Shown: positions 36,871 through 45,872 of the stretch, one piece after another
Numbering within the stretch: the first letter of the stretch is position 1
Layout of the letters: the number at the start of each line of letters is the position of its first letter
From: Chytridium lagenaria
Taxonomy: Eukaryota > Chytridiomycota > Chytridiomycetes > Chytridiales > Chytridiaceae
Direction: 5' to 3'
Assembly: GCA_025449115.1 (NCBI GenBank)
Contig: JAHLKC010000023.1
Coordinates: 186,001 to 250,000, forward strand
DNA length: 64,000 bases
The notes under the pieces: model-generated
Told to the model about the DNA's origin: nothing
Databases searched by the model: none
What the model saw: the letters and a program-made list of their open reading frames with translations, nothing else
Translations under genes and position numbers: made by a program

Positions 36871-36903
36871 GTTCGAGCAGGCGATGGCGAACCCTGCTCG
36901 AAC
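36871..36903. other. perfect 11-base hairpin downstream of the methyltransferase gene
   Basis: GTTCGAGCAGG at 36871-36881 pairs perfectly with CCTGCTCGAAC at 36893-36903, leaving an 11-base loop. It lies 55 bases after the methyltransferase stop. The role is unknown; an RNA 3' structure or transcription-factor palindrome are options. Confidence 0.7.
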
Positions 36904-37620
36904 ACATTTGGAAGAGAAAAGGCGGTTTTAAAGAAAAATGAATAAATTGTATATATCAAGGTCGTTGGATCAGCACATTGGATTATTTAACGTTTTTTTT
37001 CTCTCTTGTTGGTCTTGAAGGGATTCCAGTTGGACTTTACAAACATCATTTTGGGTACAGCTGAGCAAAAAGAGGGTAGAATAAGTACTTATACCGCGGG
37101 TAAACAGTCCTTCCCCTGTGTGCTAGCGACGGTGCAGTTGAGGGGGGAGAGGATATGGAGAAGGAGGTAAGACGATCAATCCAACAAAGAATAAATACTG
37201 AAAAATGCTAACGACACTTTGCTGTGAGCGCCTTGACTACGCGTAATCCAAGTATTTGAGTTGTTGCGCTTAATATATTAAGAAAGTCGCAAAAGCTACG
37301 GAAGGTTTCGTCAAACATGATGAAGAGTCAACAGCGGATCAACGGAAAACACAAATTACGTACGATGAAGAGATGTATATATATTCAAACAATATCCTTT
37401 CCATCCACGACTCCCCGTAAACAAAGGTGGAAACCAACAACATCAGATTCTTCAACCCCACACAGCAACCCTTGAACGACGATGAAACTAAACACGACGA
37501 GTACTTCAACCCCACACAGCAACCCTTCAACAACGAGGTAAACCAGACACCCTTCTTCAACAACAAAAACAATAAAGAACAAAATCTCTCATGAAGCATC
37601 AACAGCAGTCGAACAGCTTC

Positions 37621-37803
37621 TCACCAACAAAACATCTTCAACCAGTGGGGTAGCAAATGACGATACATCAAAAGTGATCCGCAATACATGGCAAGGATGG
37701 GAGTGGGGAGGCAAAAAACGCCTATGTGTGCATTAACAAGAAAGCAAATCCATAACTTGATTCGACCGTATCGAGGAAAAAAGAAGAGAGGGCAAGCCCT
37801 CAT
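37621..37803 (-). CDS. possible small membrane protein, left copy in the inverted repeat
   Basis: A 60-residue open frame starts MRACPLFFFPRYGRIKLWIC and has one strongly hydrophobic segment (LGVF/IGVF...PILAMYCG region). Its right-arm partner is at 40004. Over the 146 shared bases only three differences were seen and all change an amino acid (Asn/Ser, Ile/Leu, Pro/Ser). This does not show protein-level constraint, so the frame may be incidental within a conserved DNA or RNA unit. Upstream in the same direction, a longer frame (37733-38098) overlaps it in another phase. I recognise no family. Confidence 0.35.
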   Translation of the reverse strand: MRACPLFFFPRYGRIKLWICFLVNAHIGVFCLPTPILAMYCGSLLMYRHLLPHWLKMFCW

Positions 37804-38095
37804 TACGACGGTGTGTTTGAGTCATCTCCTTTGTCCTCGTCGAGTTCTTGATAACTTGAGGGCGGGCACCGATGGGCGTTGATGACCTGCAGCCATAGGT
37901 CGAGATGGGGTGCCGAATGGGTGCCGCCGGTGTTGTGGGTGAGAGGAAGGAGGTGAAGGTGATGGTTGGAAACCCCCCTAACCTCCCGAGATCTTTGACG
38001 CCGCCGTGAAGATGATGTGGGATATCATCATGAGCAGTGGTGATGTTGGTAAGGGTGATATGTGGTTGATGGTGTTGGGACGTTGTGGCGGGCGT

Positions 38096-38256
38096 CATTG
38101 TGGAGAGTGTGTGGAGGTGATGTGCATTGTTGATGATTGTGTGTGGCGGGCGTCATTGTGGCGAGTGTAGATACATCATGAGGGGTGGTGATGTTGGGTT
38201 GGTGAAGGTGATGTGCATGTTGTTGTACTATGTTATGGTGGTGGGCGTCATTGTGA
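38096..38256 (-). repeat. three start-codon-centred repeat units, left arm
   Basis: Read on the minus strand, CACAATGACGCCC recurs with ATGs at 38251, 38156 and 38098. Each is followed by (A/C)CCACCA-like and CACATCACC-like sequence. The right arm has the same series. Confidence 0.7.
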
Positions 38257-38415
38257 GCGAGTGAGTGTAGAGGAATGTGTGTGGATGTGTGGATGTAAAC
38301 AATAGCAAGATGGTGGCTGCATTGGATAGACTTTATGAGAGCGGGTGTATTGTATATGATTTTAGGGCTGCTTGTTTGAGTGAGGAATGATAGCAGAGAG
38401 GGGGGAGGCCGACCC

Positions 38416-38425
38416 TATTTATACT
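38416..38425 (-). promoter_or_regulatory. TATA box of the left unit
   Basis: On the minus strand the block CGAGTATAAATAGGGTCGG is present, identical to the right-arm block at 39380-39398. Conservation in both arms supports a core promoter firing outward. Confidence 0.55.
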
Positions 38426-38652
38426 CGGGTGGCGCGTTCAAGTAAGTTGTTTTGAAGATGCTTGAAGGAATTGAGTCACTTCAGCTGGCAAAACGCTGCA
38501 AGTGACTCACATTGATCATTCCTTGTGGAGGAAGGTGGCTAAAGAGTGAAGGAAGGTGGGGGAACGAGCAGCTAGAGTGTGTTTTGATCCTCATTGTTTT
38601 GTTTACCTCTCGTAATTGTCTCTAATATCGGTGATTGTGAACGGAGTTTGAA

Positions 38653-38886
38653 ATGATCAGTTTTGATATCGACCAGAAGGCACGGGAAATACTCCTCAGC
38701 TTAACCACACGACAGGAAAGGGTTACTTCTTCCATAGTTACCATTGTTTCTACTCTACAGACGACCTTCACACCCTCTGATCATCAATTGTTGTGCACCT
38801 TGCTATTACGTATCCCTTCATTAACTTGCACGCTCCTTCATCTATCTTTCTCGGATCCAGAACAGGCGACTCTTTATTGCAAGTAA
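38653..38886 (+). CDS. possible short gene at the inner edge of the left arm
   Basis: A 77-residue open frame starting MISFDIDQKAREILLSLTTR faces inward and is divergent from the left membrane-protein unit. The matching right-arm frame is interrupted early by a stop, so if this was ever a gene only the left copy survives. I recognise no family. Confidence 0.25.
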   Translation: MISFDIDQKAREILLSLTTRQERVTSSIVTIVSTLQTTFTPSDHQLLCTLLLRIPSLTCTLLHLSFSDPEQATLYCK

Positions 38887-38937
38887 ATAAGCTGAAAAAT
38901 TATGGTATCGAAGAATGGTCCACTTTAACGGATGGTT

Positions 38938-38965
38938 GATAAAGTTGGTCACCGGAAACTTTATC
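38938..38965. other. hairpin at the centre of the inverted repeat
   Basis: GATAAAGTT and AACTTTATC form a perfect 9-base stem with a 10-base loop, close to the symmetry centre near 38900. Confidence 0.65.
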
Positions 38966-39380
38966 AGAATTGCAAATGACGGGGGTTAATCGATTTTGGT
39001 TTATAATTATAAGCACAGAAAGGGACCAGGCCTAAACAGTAGAAACGAAGGCGATATGTGGAAGAAGAAACCCTTTCCCGTCGTGTGGTTGAGCTGAGGA
39101 GCATTATTTCCCGTGCCTTCTGGTCGATATCAGAACCTGATCATTTCAAACTCCGTCAACAACTCTCACTAATCGATGGAGACAATTCACGGAGGTAAAC
39201 AAAAACAATGAGGATCAAAACACACTTTAGCTGCTCTTCCCCCACCTTCCTTCCTTCACTCTTTAGCCACCTTCCTCCACAAGTAATGATCAATGTGAGT
39301 CACTTGCAGCGTTTTGCCAGTTGAAGTGACTCTTCCTTCCAGCATCGATCTTCAAAACAACTTAGTTGAACGCGCCCCCG

Positions 39381-39390
39381 AGTATAAATA
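39381..39390 (+). promoter_or_regulatory. TATA box of the right unit
   Basis: TATAAATA in the block CGAGTATAAATAGGGTCGG is shared with the left arm, about 67 bases before the first downstream ATG. Confidence 0.55.
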
Positions 39391-39557
39391 GGGTCGGCCT
39401 CCCCCCCTCTCTGCTATCATTCCTCACTCAAACAAGCAGCCCCAAAAGCTATATGCAATACACCCGCTCTCATAAAGTTCATCCAATGCAGCCACCATCT
39501 TGCTATCTGTTCACATCCACACATCCACACACATTCCTCCACACTCCATCGCCCACA

Positions 39558-39735
39558 ATGACGCCCATCACCATAACATAGTACAACAACAATGCACATC
39601 ACTCTTCACAACCCAACATCACCACCACCTCATGATGTGTCTACACATTCTCCACAATGACGCCCACTGACGCCCGCCATACACCAACAACAAAGCACAT
39701 CACCTCCACACACACTCCACAATGACGTCCGCCAC
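39558..39735 (+). repeat. three start-codon-centred repeat units, right arm
   Basis: CACAATGACG(C/T)CC occurs with ATGs at 39558, 39657 and 39722, with CATCACC-rich spacers. It mirrors the left arm. Confidence 0.7.
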
Positions 39736-40171
39736 AACCATACACTACGCATCACCCTTACCAACATCCACTGCTCATGATGATATCCCCACATCATCTC
39801 CACGGCGGCGTCAAAGATCTCGGGAGGTTAGGGAGGCATCCAACATCACCACCTCCTTCCTCCCACCACACAACACCGGCGGCACCCTTCGGCACCCCAT
39901 CACGACCTCATGGCTGCAGGTCATCAACGCCCATCGGTGCCCGCCCTCAAGTTATCAAGAACTCGACGAGGACAAGGAAGATGACTCAAAAACCACCGTC
40001 GTAATGAGGGCTTGCCCTCTCTTCTTTTTTCCTCGATACGGTCGAATCAAGTTATGGATTTGCTTTCTTGTTAGTGCACACTTAGGCGTTTTTTGCCTCT
40101 CCACTCCCATCCTTGCCATGTATTGCGGATCACTTTTGATGTATCGTCACTGCCTACTCCCCACTGGCTGA
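39722..40171 (+). CDS. possible membrane protein, right copy in the inverted repeat
   Basis: The open frame of 149 residues starts MTSATTIHYASPLPTSTAHD at the third repeated ATG. It has a Ser/Pro/Arg-rich first half and an acidic patch (ELDEDKEDDSKTT), then an internal Met at 40004 beginning MRACPLFFFPRYGRIKLWIC. The C-terminal part has one or two hydrophobic segments (FLVSAHLGVFCLSTPILAMY). In the left arm the N-terminal half is out of frame with the MRACP part, so the full 149-residue form is not conserved there. No family is recognised. Confidence 0.4.
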   Translation: MTSATTIHYASPLPTSTAHDDIPTSSPRRRQRSREVREASNITTSFLPPHNTGGTLRHPITTSWLQVINAHRCPPSSYQELDEDKEDDSKTTVVMRACPLFFFPRYGRIKLWICFLVSAHLGVFCLSTPILAMYCGSLLMYRHCLLPTG

Positions 40172-40712
40172 AGATGTTATTGTTGGTGAGAAGCTGTTCG
40201 ACTTGCTGTTGACGCTTCGTGAGAGATTTTGTTCTTTATTGTTTTTGTTGTTTGAAGAAGGGTGTCTGGTTTACCTCGTTGTTGAAGGGTTGCTGTGTTG
40301 GGTTAACATTTTCGGGTGCTTTGTTAAGGGTAGCAGTGTGGGGTTGAAGTACTCGGTTTTCACCTTTGGTTACTTTGATGAAGGGGGGAGTCTTGGATGG
40401 AAATGATAGTGTTTGAATATAAATGGTGCTTAGCACATCTCTTCATCGTATTTTACATTTCCCGTTGATCGTTGTTTACTCCTGCAGTTGTTTACTCTTC
40501 ATCGTGTTTGAAGAGTCCTTCCAGACTTTTTTTTTTTGTAAGCTCAACAACTTCAATGCGTTGTCAGGAGCTTTATACCAAGATGATTTAGAATTTATTT
40601 GGATTGATCGTTTCACCTCCTTCTCCCTCCTCAACTTCAACTTCATCTGGATCGTCGCTGGCATGGAAAGGATTGTTTACCGATAAAACCTATTTTATGC
40701 CCTTTTTCCTAC

Positions 40713-41347
40713 CATGAACCCTTTATCATCACCATATACCAAGAGGACTTAAAGGGGTCTTTTTCACTTTTCACGAGCCATCATCAAGACAGTCATGGCG
40801 GCGCCAAGCTCGAGGTCGCGGAATTCATGGAGGTACGTGATCTGCAGGGCGATGGAGTGAGCGACAACGTTCATAAAGACGGGCGGCGAGAGCGGCGGAG
40901 TTTGACTCGTTGATACTACTTCCATGTCGGTTATTGGGACGTGATATGGAGCATTTCTCGTTCTGGGTAGTAGAGGTTGCACGTTTTGTGGATGAGGACA
41001 TGGGTGCGCATTATGAGCTTTCTTATAACACAGACCTTCCCACTCCCCGAAATTACTGGCTTATAGGTAAAAGTGGATACGTGATAAAACAGAAAAACGA
41101 TTTTTGTAAAGCTTTGGAAGGTTAAATTCAATTTTCGTTCGTAGAACATGAGGAGAGGAGTTTTAAGAGACAAAGAACAGGTAGAGTTATGAAGAAAGAG
41201 TCAGGAACAGAACATTCTTTAAAAGAAAAAAAACAACAAAAATATTAAATGACAGATACAAAAGACAGTTTCTTGATAAAAAGAGTTTTAAAGCAAAAGA
41301 GTATAAAAATTGAACTTTAAAGAATGGATAGAGCCAAACTTCTTCTC
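40713..41347. other. region between the inverted repeat and the dioxygenase gene
   Basis: A minus-strand frame at 40764-40982 ends with VFMNVVAHSIALQITYLHEF and EKs, which looks partly protein-like. No upstream exon can be joined to it with confidence. It may be a remnant or a C-terminal exon. Otherwise this is AT-rich flank. Confidence 0.3.
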
Positions 41348-42619
41348 TAGTTCTTTCCAAGATACGCCAAAATTTTCTTGGCGGCACAAACGTCTTTCTC
41401 GCATGCAACACCTGCTCATTATCAATCCACACCACATCCCCCTTCACCCACGGCACAGCCACAGAAACCTCCTCCTCCATAATCCGTCTCATATCCTCAA
41501 TCCCTTCCTTCTCCAACCCCTCCCCATCCCCATACGTGACAGCTCTCTCCGGATCATTCCTCGAATCCCTCCACCCCAGATACGCCGCAACCACACTATT
41601 AAACCAGACCTTTTTACCGTTATACGTTTTAACGGCTGGGAGGACGGGGGAGACGGTTTTCACGTCACCGTTGGGGAGCCAGTGGAGGGTGACGGCGAGG
41701 TTTTGGGCGGCGGTTTCGGCGGCGACGCGGGAGGTGGTTTGGAAGGTGGAGACCCAGCCGCGACCGATGGGGGAGGAAGGGTCATCTTGTTCTGGGATGA
41801 TGCGGGTGTAGATGATACCCTTTTTTTCGAGTTTTTCGACAAAGGTGGGGTTGGTTTCACGGAGACGGTCGACGGCAATGTCTGAAGGGCAGAGAGGGGT
41901 TTCGCCGCCTTTTTTTTTGTTTTTTAGTTGTTGAAATATGGTTAGTTTTTATGGTAAAGAATGCGAGTTTTTGTGGTAAAGAATGAGATTTTTGTGGTAA
42001 AGAATTGTGTAATTACCTTCGGTTGGGGGAAGGTCGCAGTAGAAAAAGATGGTTTTGGGGTATGTGGGAACTTGAGCCATCTCGTGGTGGAAAGGGATCA
42101 ATTGGTCTGGAGGGGATTCGTTTGTGGTGTGAACGTCCTTATAGACGGTATGGCGGGGAGCAGCTCCTCCTGTTTATTGAACAAAGGCATTTGTCGTTAG
42201 TAGGGTTTGTAAAGAGTATTGTTGAATGTTTATAGGAGTGGTAAAAAGTCGTAGTGGTCCATATCAAACATGACCCTCAAGATCCACAACAAGTCCAAGC
42301 ACAGTGCAAAGGCATCATTCCATCATAACTCACCAACATACGGCAAAGGGTTCACCCCCAACGCCTCCACAAAGTCACTAAAATCCTTTGGACTGTCGAC
42401 AGGGAACCCTCTAAACAGAATCGCACCCGTCTCGACCAACTGTTTCCTCAACGCATCCTTGTTGTTCTTTGCCCATTCCACTGCCTCTGCTGACGATGGG
42501 AAGGTGGAGGAGGTTGAAGGGGTGAGAACGTGTGGGAATGTGCGGGAGCCAAACGTCTTTTGTTGAGGGATGGTGAGTGGGATGACGGACGGGGATGGGG
42601 TGTCGATGGAGGTGGGCAT
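41348..42619 (-). CDS. TauD/TfdA-like Fe(II)/2-oxoglutarate dioxygenase
   Basis: The family couples 2-oxoglutarate decarboxylation to substrate hydroxylation; the substrate is unknown here. The start is the ATG at 42619 (MPTSIDTPSPSVIPLTIPQQ). Exon 1 ends near LGVNPLPYV, and exon 2 (about 42170-42017) has IPFHHEMAQVPTYPKTIFFY, giving the HxE pair of the iron site. Exon 3 starts GGETPLCPSDIAVDRLRE near 41910. WIDNEQVLHARKTFVPPRKF near 41390 supplies the distal histidine. Near 41369 a base appears missing, since RKILAYLGKN would then end the protein at the expected place, near 41348. The current frame instead runs on to 41187 with AT-rich, unlikely residues. The HxE form is common among fungal clavaminate-synthase-like members. 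Confidence 0.82.
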
Positions 42620-43034
42620 CGTTCTGGCAAGGAAGGAATTTGTGAGAGAAAAAAGAGCAAGTCACGTGGTCTCTATATATTTGCTATTAGGTAATATTTA
42701 CTTCCATGGTCACTCAAAAGACTTTCTTCTCGGCGAAATTAATAACAGTAACTATTTTATTTATTCATTTATTTTAGCCGTTGTCCTGTAAACACCAAGG
42801 GTAAAGAAGGTAAATATTTATTTGAATGAAAACAAACGACTGACTGGATGGATGGACAACTTTGAACAAATAAAATATAGTAAAATGTAATAAAAACAAA
42901 TAAAATAATATTTATCCCTCGTCTGCCCCTCTCTCTCACTCCTTCGAGTCAATGATCCCTCCCTCTGAAATCTGGTACACTAAGCATCATTCATCAGTAC
43001 ACAGCACAGCCATTCCAACAGTAAAATAAAACAC
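42620..43034. other. intergenic region upstream of the dioxygenase
   Basis: AT-rich promoter flank of the dioxygenase and 3' flank of DMC1. No gene is supported. Confidence 0.4.
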
Positions 43035-44829
43035 TCAACTGGCTTCTGCTTCAGGCACACTCGGTGAATCATAAATCTTGCATATCCTGGTCTCCCCTCT
43101 CCCTTTCCTAAGGTACAGCCTCGTCGTCGACGCATGCGCGAGAACGTGTCCTCCAATCGGTTTCTTGGGATCAGCGACAAACGACATTGCGGCGCCTAAT
43201 AATTAATGAATGGTAATAAGGTTTCATCAAAAAAAAACAAAAAAGCCAAAAGTGATCGTCAACCCCCCCACGCCCAAAACAAATAAATGGCAGGGGCCAA
43301 GGATGAAAGCCACAAAGAAACAAGAGAGAAAAAACCATTCCCACTCACCTGGATCCGCACACATCTGGTTCGTGATAAACACCGCCACATTAAACTCTTC
43401 AGCAAGTCTCATCAATCTCGCCAACATCCCATTCAGCTTTTGTTGACGTTCACTCAATTCACCCTTCCACTGTAATCTGTCCGGAACAGCGCAATGATCG
43501 AGTCAACAACGAGAAGACGAAAGTCACCGTCAACCATGCGGGCGGCGACTTCAATAAGTAGGTCCATTTGAGCTTCAGAGTTGAAGGCACGCGCAATAAG
43601 AATGTTGTCAAGGGCTGCGTCAGGGTCGACACAAAAACGAGCGGCAATGGCGCGGATTCGGTCGTCGCGAAAGGTGCCTTCGTGTCGATGAAGGAACCTG
43701 TTTTAAAGGAATGGGGAAAACGTGGTATGAGAATACAATGAAATAGTAACAAAGATAAGCAAAGTGATGTAAAAACAAGTACAAACATATGACTAGGAAT
43801 CACCATATATAGGAAAGCAAAAGGAAAGAAGCAATTACCTTCCCACCAGCACCCCCCATATTGAACGGTAACTGCGCAGCCACACAAAGCGTATGCGCAA
43901 GCTGCGTCTTCCCCGTCCTAAACTCCCCAAAGGCCTCCGTGATACTCGCGCTCTCAATACCTCCACCCAGAATCTTATCAAACTCTCTACTCCCCGTCGT
44001 GATCCTGAACACGTGTTTGCGCTTGAGACAGTAATCGGTGCCAGTGATAAAGCCAGAGGAGAGGAGCTTCTGCGAGGCTTCCTTGATCTTTTCAATCTTG
44101 GCCTCGGACATGCCTTTGATCTTGAGGAGGTTGCGGTCGTGGTCATTTGGACGGACTGTTGGTGTGGATGACGTGGATTGTTAAATCGATGTGTGAGTGA
44201 TGTGTAGGTGCAATTGGTATAGGACCGTGGGAAAGCTGAAAGAAAGACTTTTTCTTACCCTGACGGTCTGCATGCCCATAGCCTTGAGCTTGGAAATATC
44301 TGCCGCGTTGATGCCAACGTCTTGGAGCTTGTCTATCTCCAGAAAGTCCTGGGATTGTGGTGTGAAAAAGGAAGTCAGGGTAGAGTATTGTACCGGTGTC
44401 TATTTGGGGACAAGAGAAAACGTTAGACCGTGATAGTAATGAGGAACGTAGAAAATTGGGGGCCTGTGGAGTGCGGTGACTGCATCTCGAATGAGTCTCA
44501 AAGAGGAATATCAGTGCTGACGTACGCACGTCTTTAACAATATCGCTTTCAGGTGATAAATCAAATCCTGATGGTGATGCATTCCATGAAGAAATACATA
44601 ACCCCTGCATTCTCTTTAACGAAAAGGATATTGCCCAGCAACGACAAACGGCTCATGCATGCTGACGCAAGCAAAGATTGACAGAATGAGGCAACCCAAA
44701 CGTCGCGGCATCGAGAGAGCAAGAATGGAGGTTAAAACATACCTCCGACTGCATAATATCATCCTCGTGCTGCTCATCCTGCACGGCATCACCGTCCATC
44801 ACGACCTGGTCTCCAACAAACATGGACAT
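43035..44829 (-). CDS. DMC1: meiotic recombinase DMC1
   Basis: This RecA/RAD51-family ATPase pairs homologues in meiosis. Exon 1 (44743-44829) encodes [20 protein letters not shown] and ends in an acidic stretch. Exon 2 has the helix-hairpin-helix region ([20 protein letters not shown]), and then [19 protein letters not shown]. The Walker A motif GEFRTGKTQ is at about 43915, inside [32 protein letters not shown] follows; one G is missing near 43681 in the IDTEGTF block. Walker B lies in [20 protein letters not shown]. The C-terminus ([20 protein letters not shown], then [14 protein letters not shown]) is typical, with the stop at 43035-43037. GITGTDY-type residues and the C-terminal motif favour DMC1 over RAD51. 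A sexual cycle is implied, although no meiosis has been observed here. Confidence 0.9.
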
Positions 44830-45872
44830 TCTGCGCAGGAAGGTGTGAGAAGCTTTTTTGGAGAAAAAATATATCTAGCAAAAAAAAAGAATTGGGTGGT
44901 TTTTATAGTCCGTGGCTGAATGAAGAGGCACAGACCATGACATGTCAAGCAGCGCATTTTGGCGGTGGATGGAGGGACTGATCGGTGTTGAAGGGCGGTA
45001 TTGAGCACGGTGAGGTTGGTTCTGGCATACGGGTGTCGGTGTCTGCGGGGTTACGGGATATTGGACATGGAGACATCAGAGTTAGTTAGCGAGATGAGAG
45101 GAGTGTCTTGGAAAGGCCATCGATGGCATGTCTACGAGATGTGAGGAGTGTCTTAGAAGGGACATCGATGGCATGTCCTGCGAGGCTCAAAGGGGTTGAG
45201 GCATCATTTCTTTGCATCCGTGCTGTAATGCCGTGAGAGATGTTGGGTGCATAGGTGCGTGGAGGACACCAAGATAACATATGTGGATCCGCCAGAAACT
45301 GATATCCTATTGTTCGGAGTCATATATGTGTGATCGAGAGGTGCTATTTCTCAATATTGAGGAAGTTCGGAATAACTCATGATGAACGATACAGATTGTG
45401 CTAACAGGGTTTCCAGAAGAGTCTCGTGATTGAGGTGGATTTCGAGGACGTATGGATGGGAATCAAGGCTAGCTGAGAATAGGTGAGGGAGATGGAGGTA
45501 TGAGTGGAGAGGTATGTGTCCATATCTCTCGCATACTCTTTCATCCTCGCTGTCGGTTGAGCAGCATGAAAAGAGAGGACAAACGCTGAGCGACATCAAA
45601 AGACGTCGCGCGCGAACGCCATCGTCTGTCTATGAAGGTGCTGAAGGCTTACCTTGTGCGTGGTGTGGTGTTATACAACAAAGTTTTTGAAGGTCGATCC
45701 TTAATTGCCTGGACCGGATTGCCCCTCAAATCTTTTGAGCAGAAAAAAAGAGAGACGCTTTTGGACCCCAGGTTTTTTGTACTTTGCTTTCAAGCCGGTC
45801 CAAAAAACGTATCTCACCAACCAACCCTCAATCGGTAAACGACTGCAGTAGCCACAACCTACGTACACCATC
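44830..45872. other. 1 kb divergent intergenic region with a 45-base duplication
   Basis: This lies between divergent DMC1 and the unknown gene. It holds the repeat at 45085-45175 and a minus-strand frame (45351-45599, 82 residues) with no recognisable family. No gene is supported. Confidence 0.4.
45085..45175. repeat. two-copy 45-base tandem repeat
   Basis: Two adjacent units share GAGATGxGAGGAGTGTCTT and CATCGATGGCATGTC, with a few mismatches. Confidence 0.75.

Larger units (their letters stand above)
37080..40712. repeat. large diverged inverted repeat with arms of about 1.7 kb
   Basis: The left arm (about 37080-38760) is the reverse complement of the right arm (about 39032-40712), around a centre near 38900. 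Matches run through the arms: TATCGACCAGAAGGCACGGG near the centre, GAGTATAAATAGGGTCGG promoter-like boxes, a 146-base block about 98% identical (from 37803 leftward and from 40004 rightward), and weaker similarity at the outer ends (CTCTTCATCGTA and GGATTGATCG). Divergence rises outward and includes insertions and deletions, so this is not a simple assembly mirror. Each arm holds a gene-like unit directed outward. No transposase was seen. Confidence 0.85.

Noticed and set aside
36868..36905. tRNA-like TTCGA sequence
   Set aside because: GTTCGAGC looks like a T-arm, but no acceptor stem, D-arm or anticodon arm can be folded around it; it is a simple hairpin.
39722..39740. CRISPR-like array in the ATGACGCCC repeats
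   Set aside because: Only three diverged units with unequal spacers, in a eukaryotic genome with introns.
37080..40712. Pure assembly mirror artefact
   Set aside because: The arms differ by substitutions and multi-base gaps that increase outward, which a chimeric read would not produce; still worth confirming with spanning reads.
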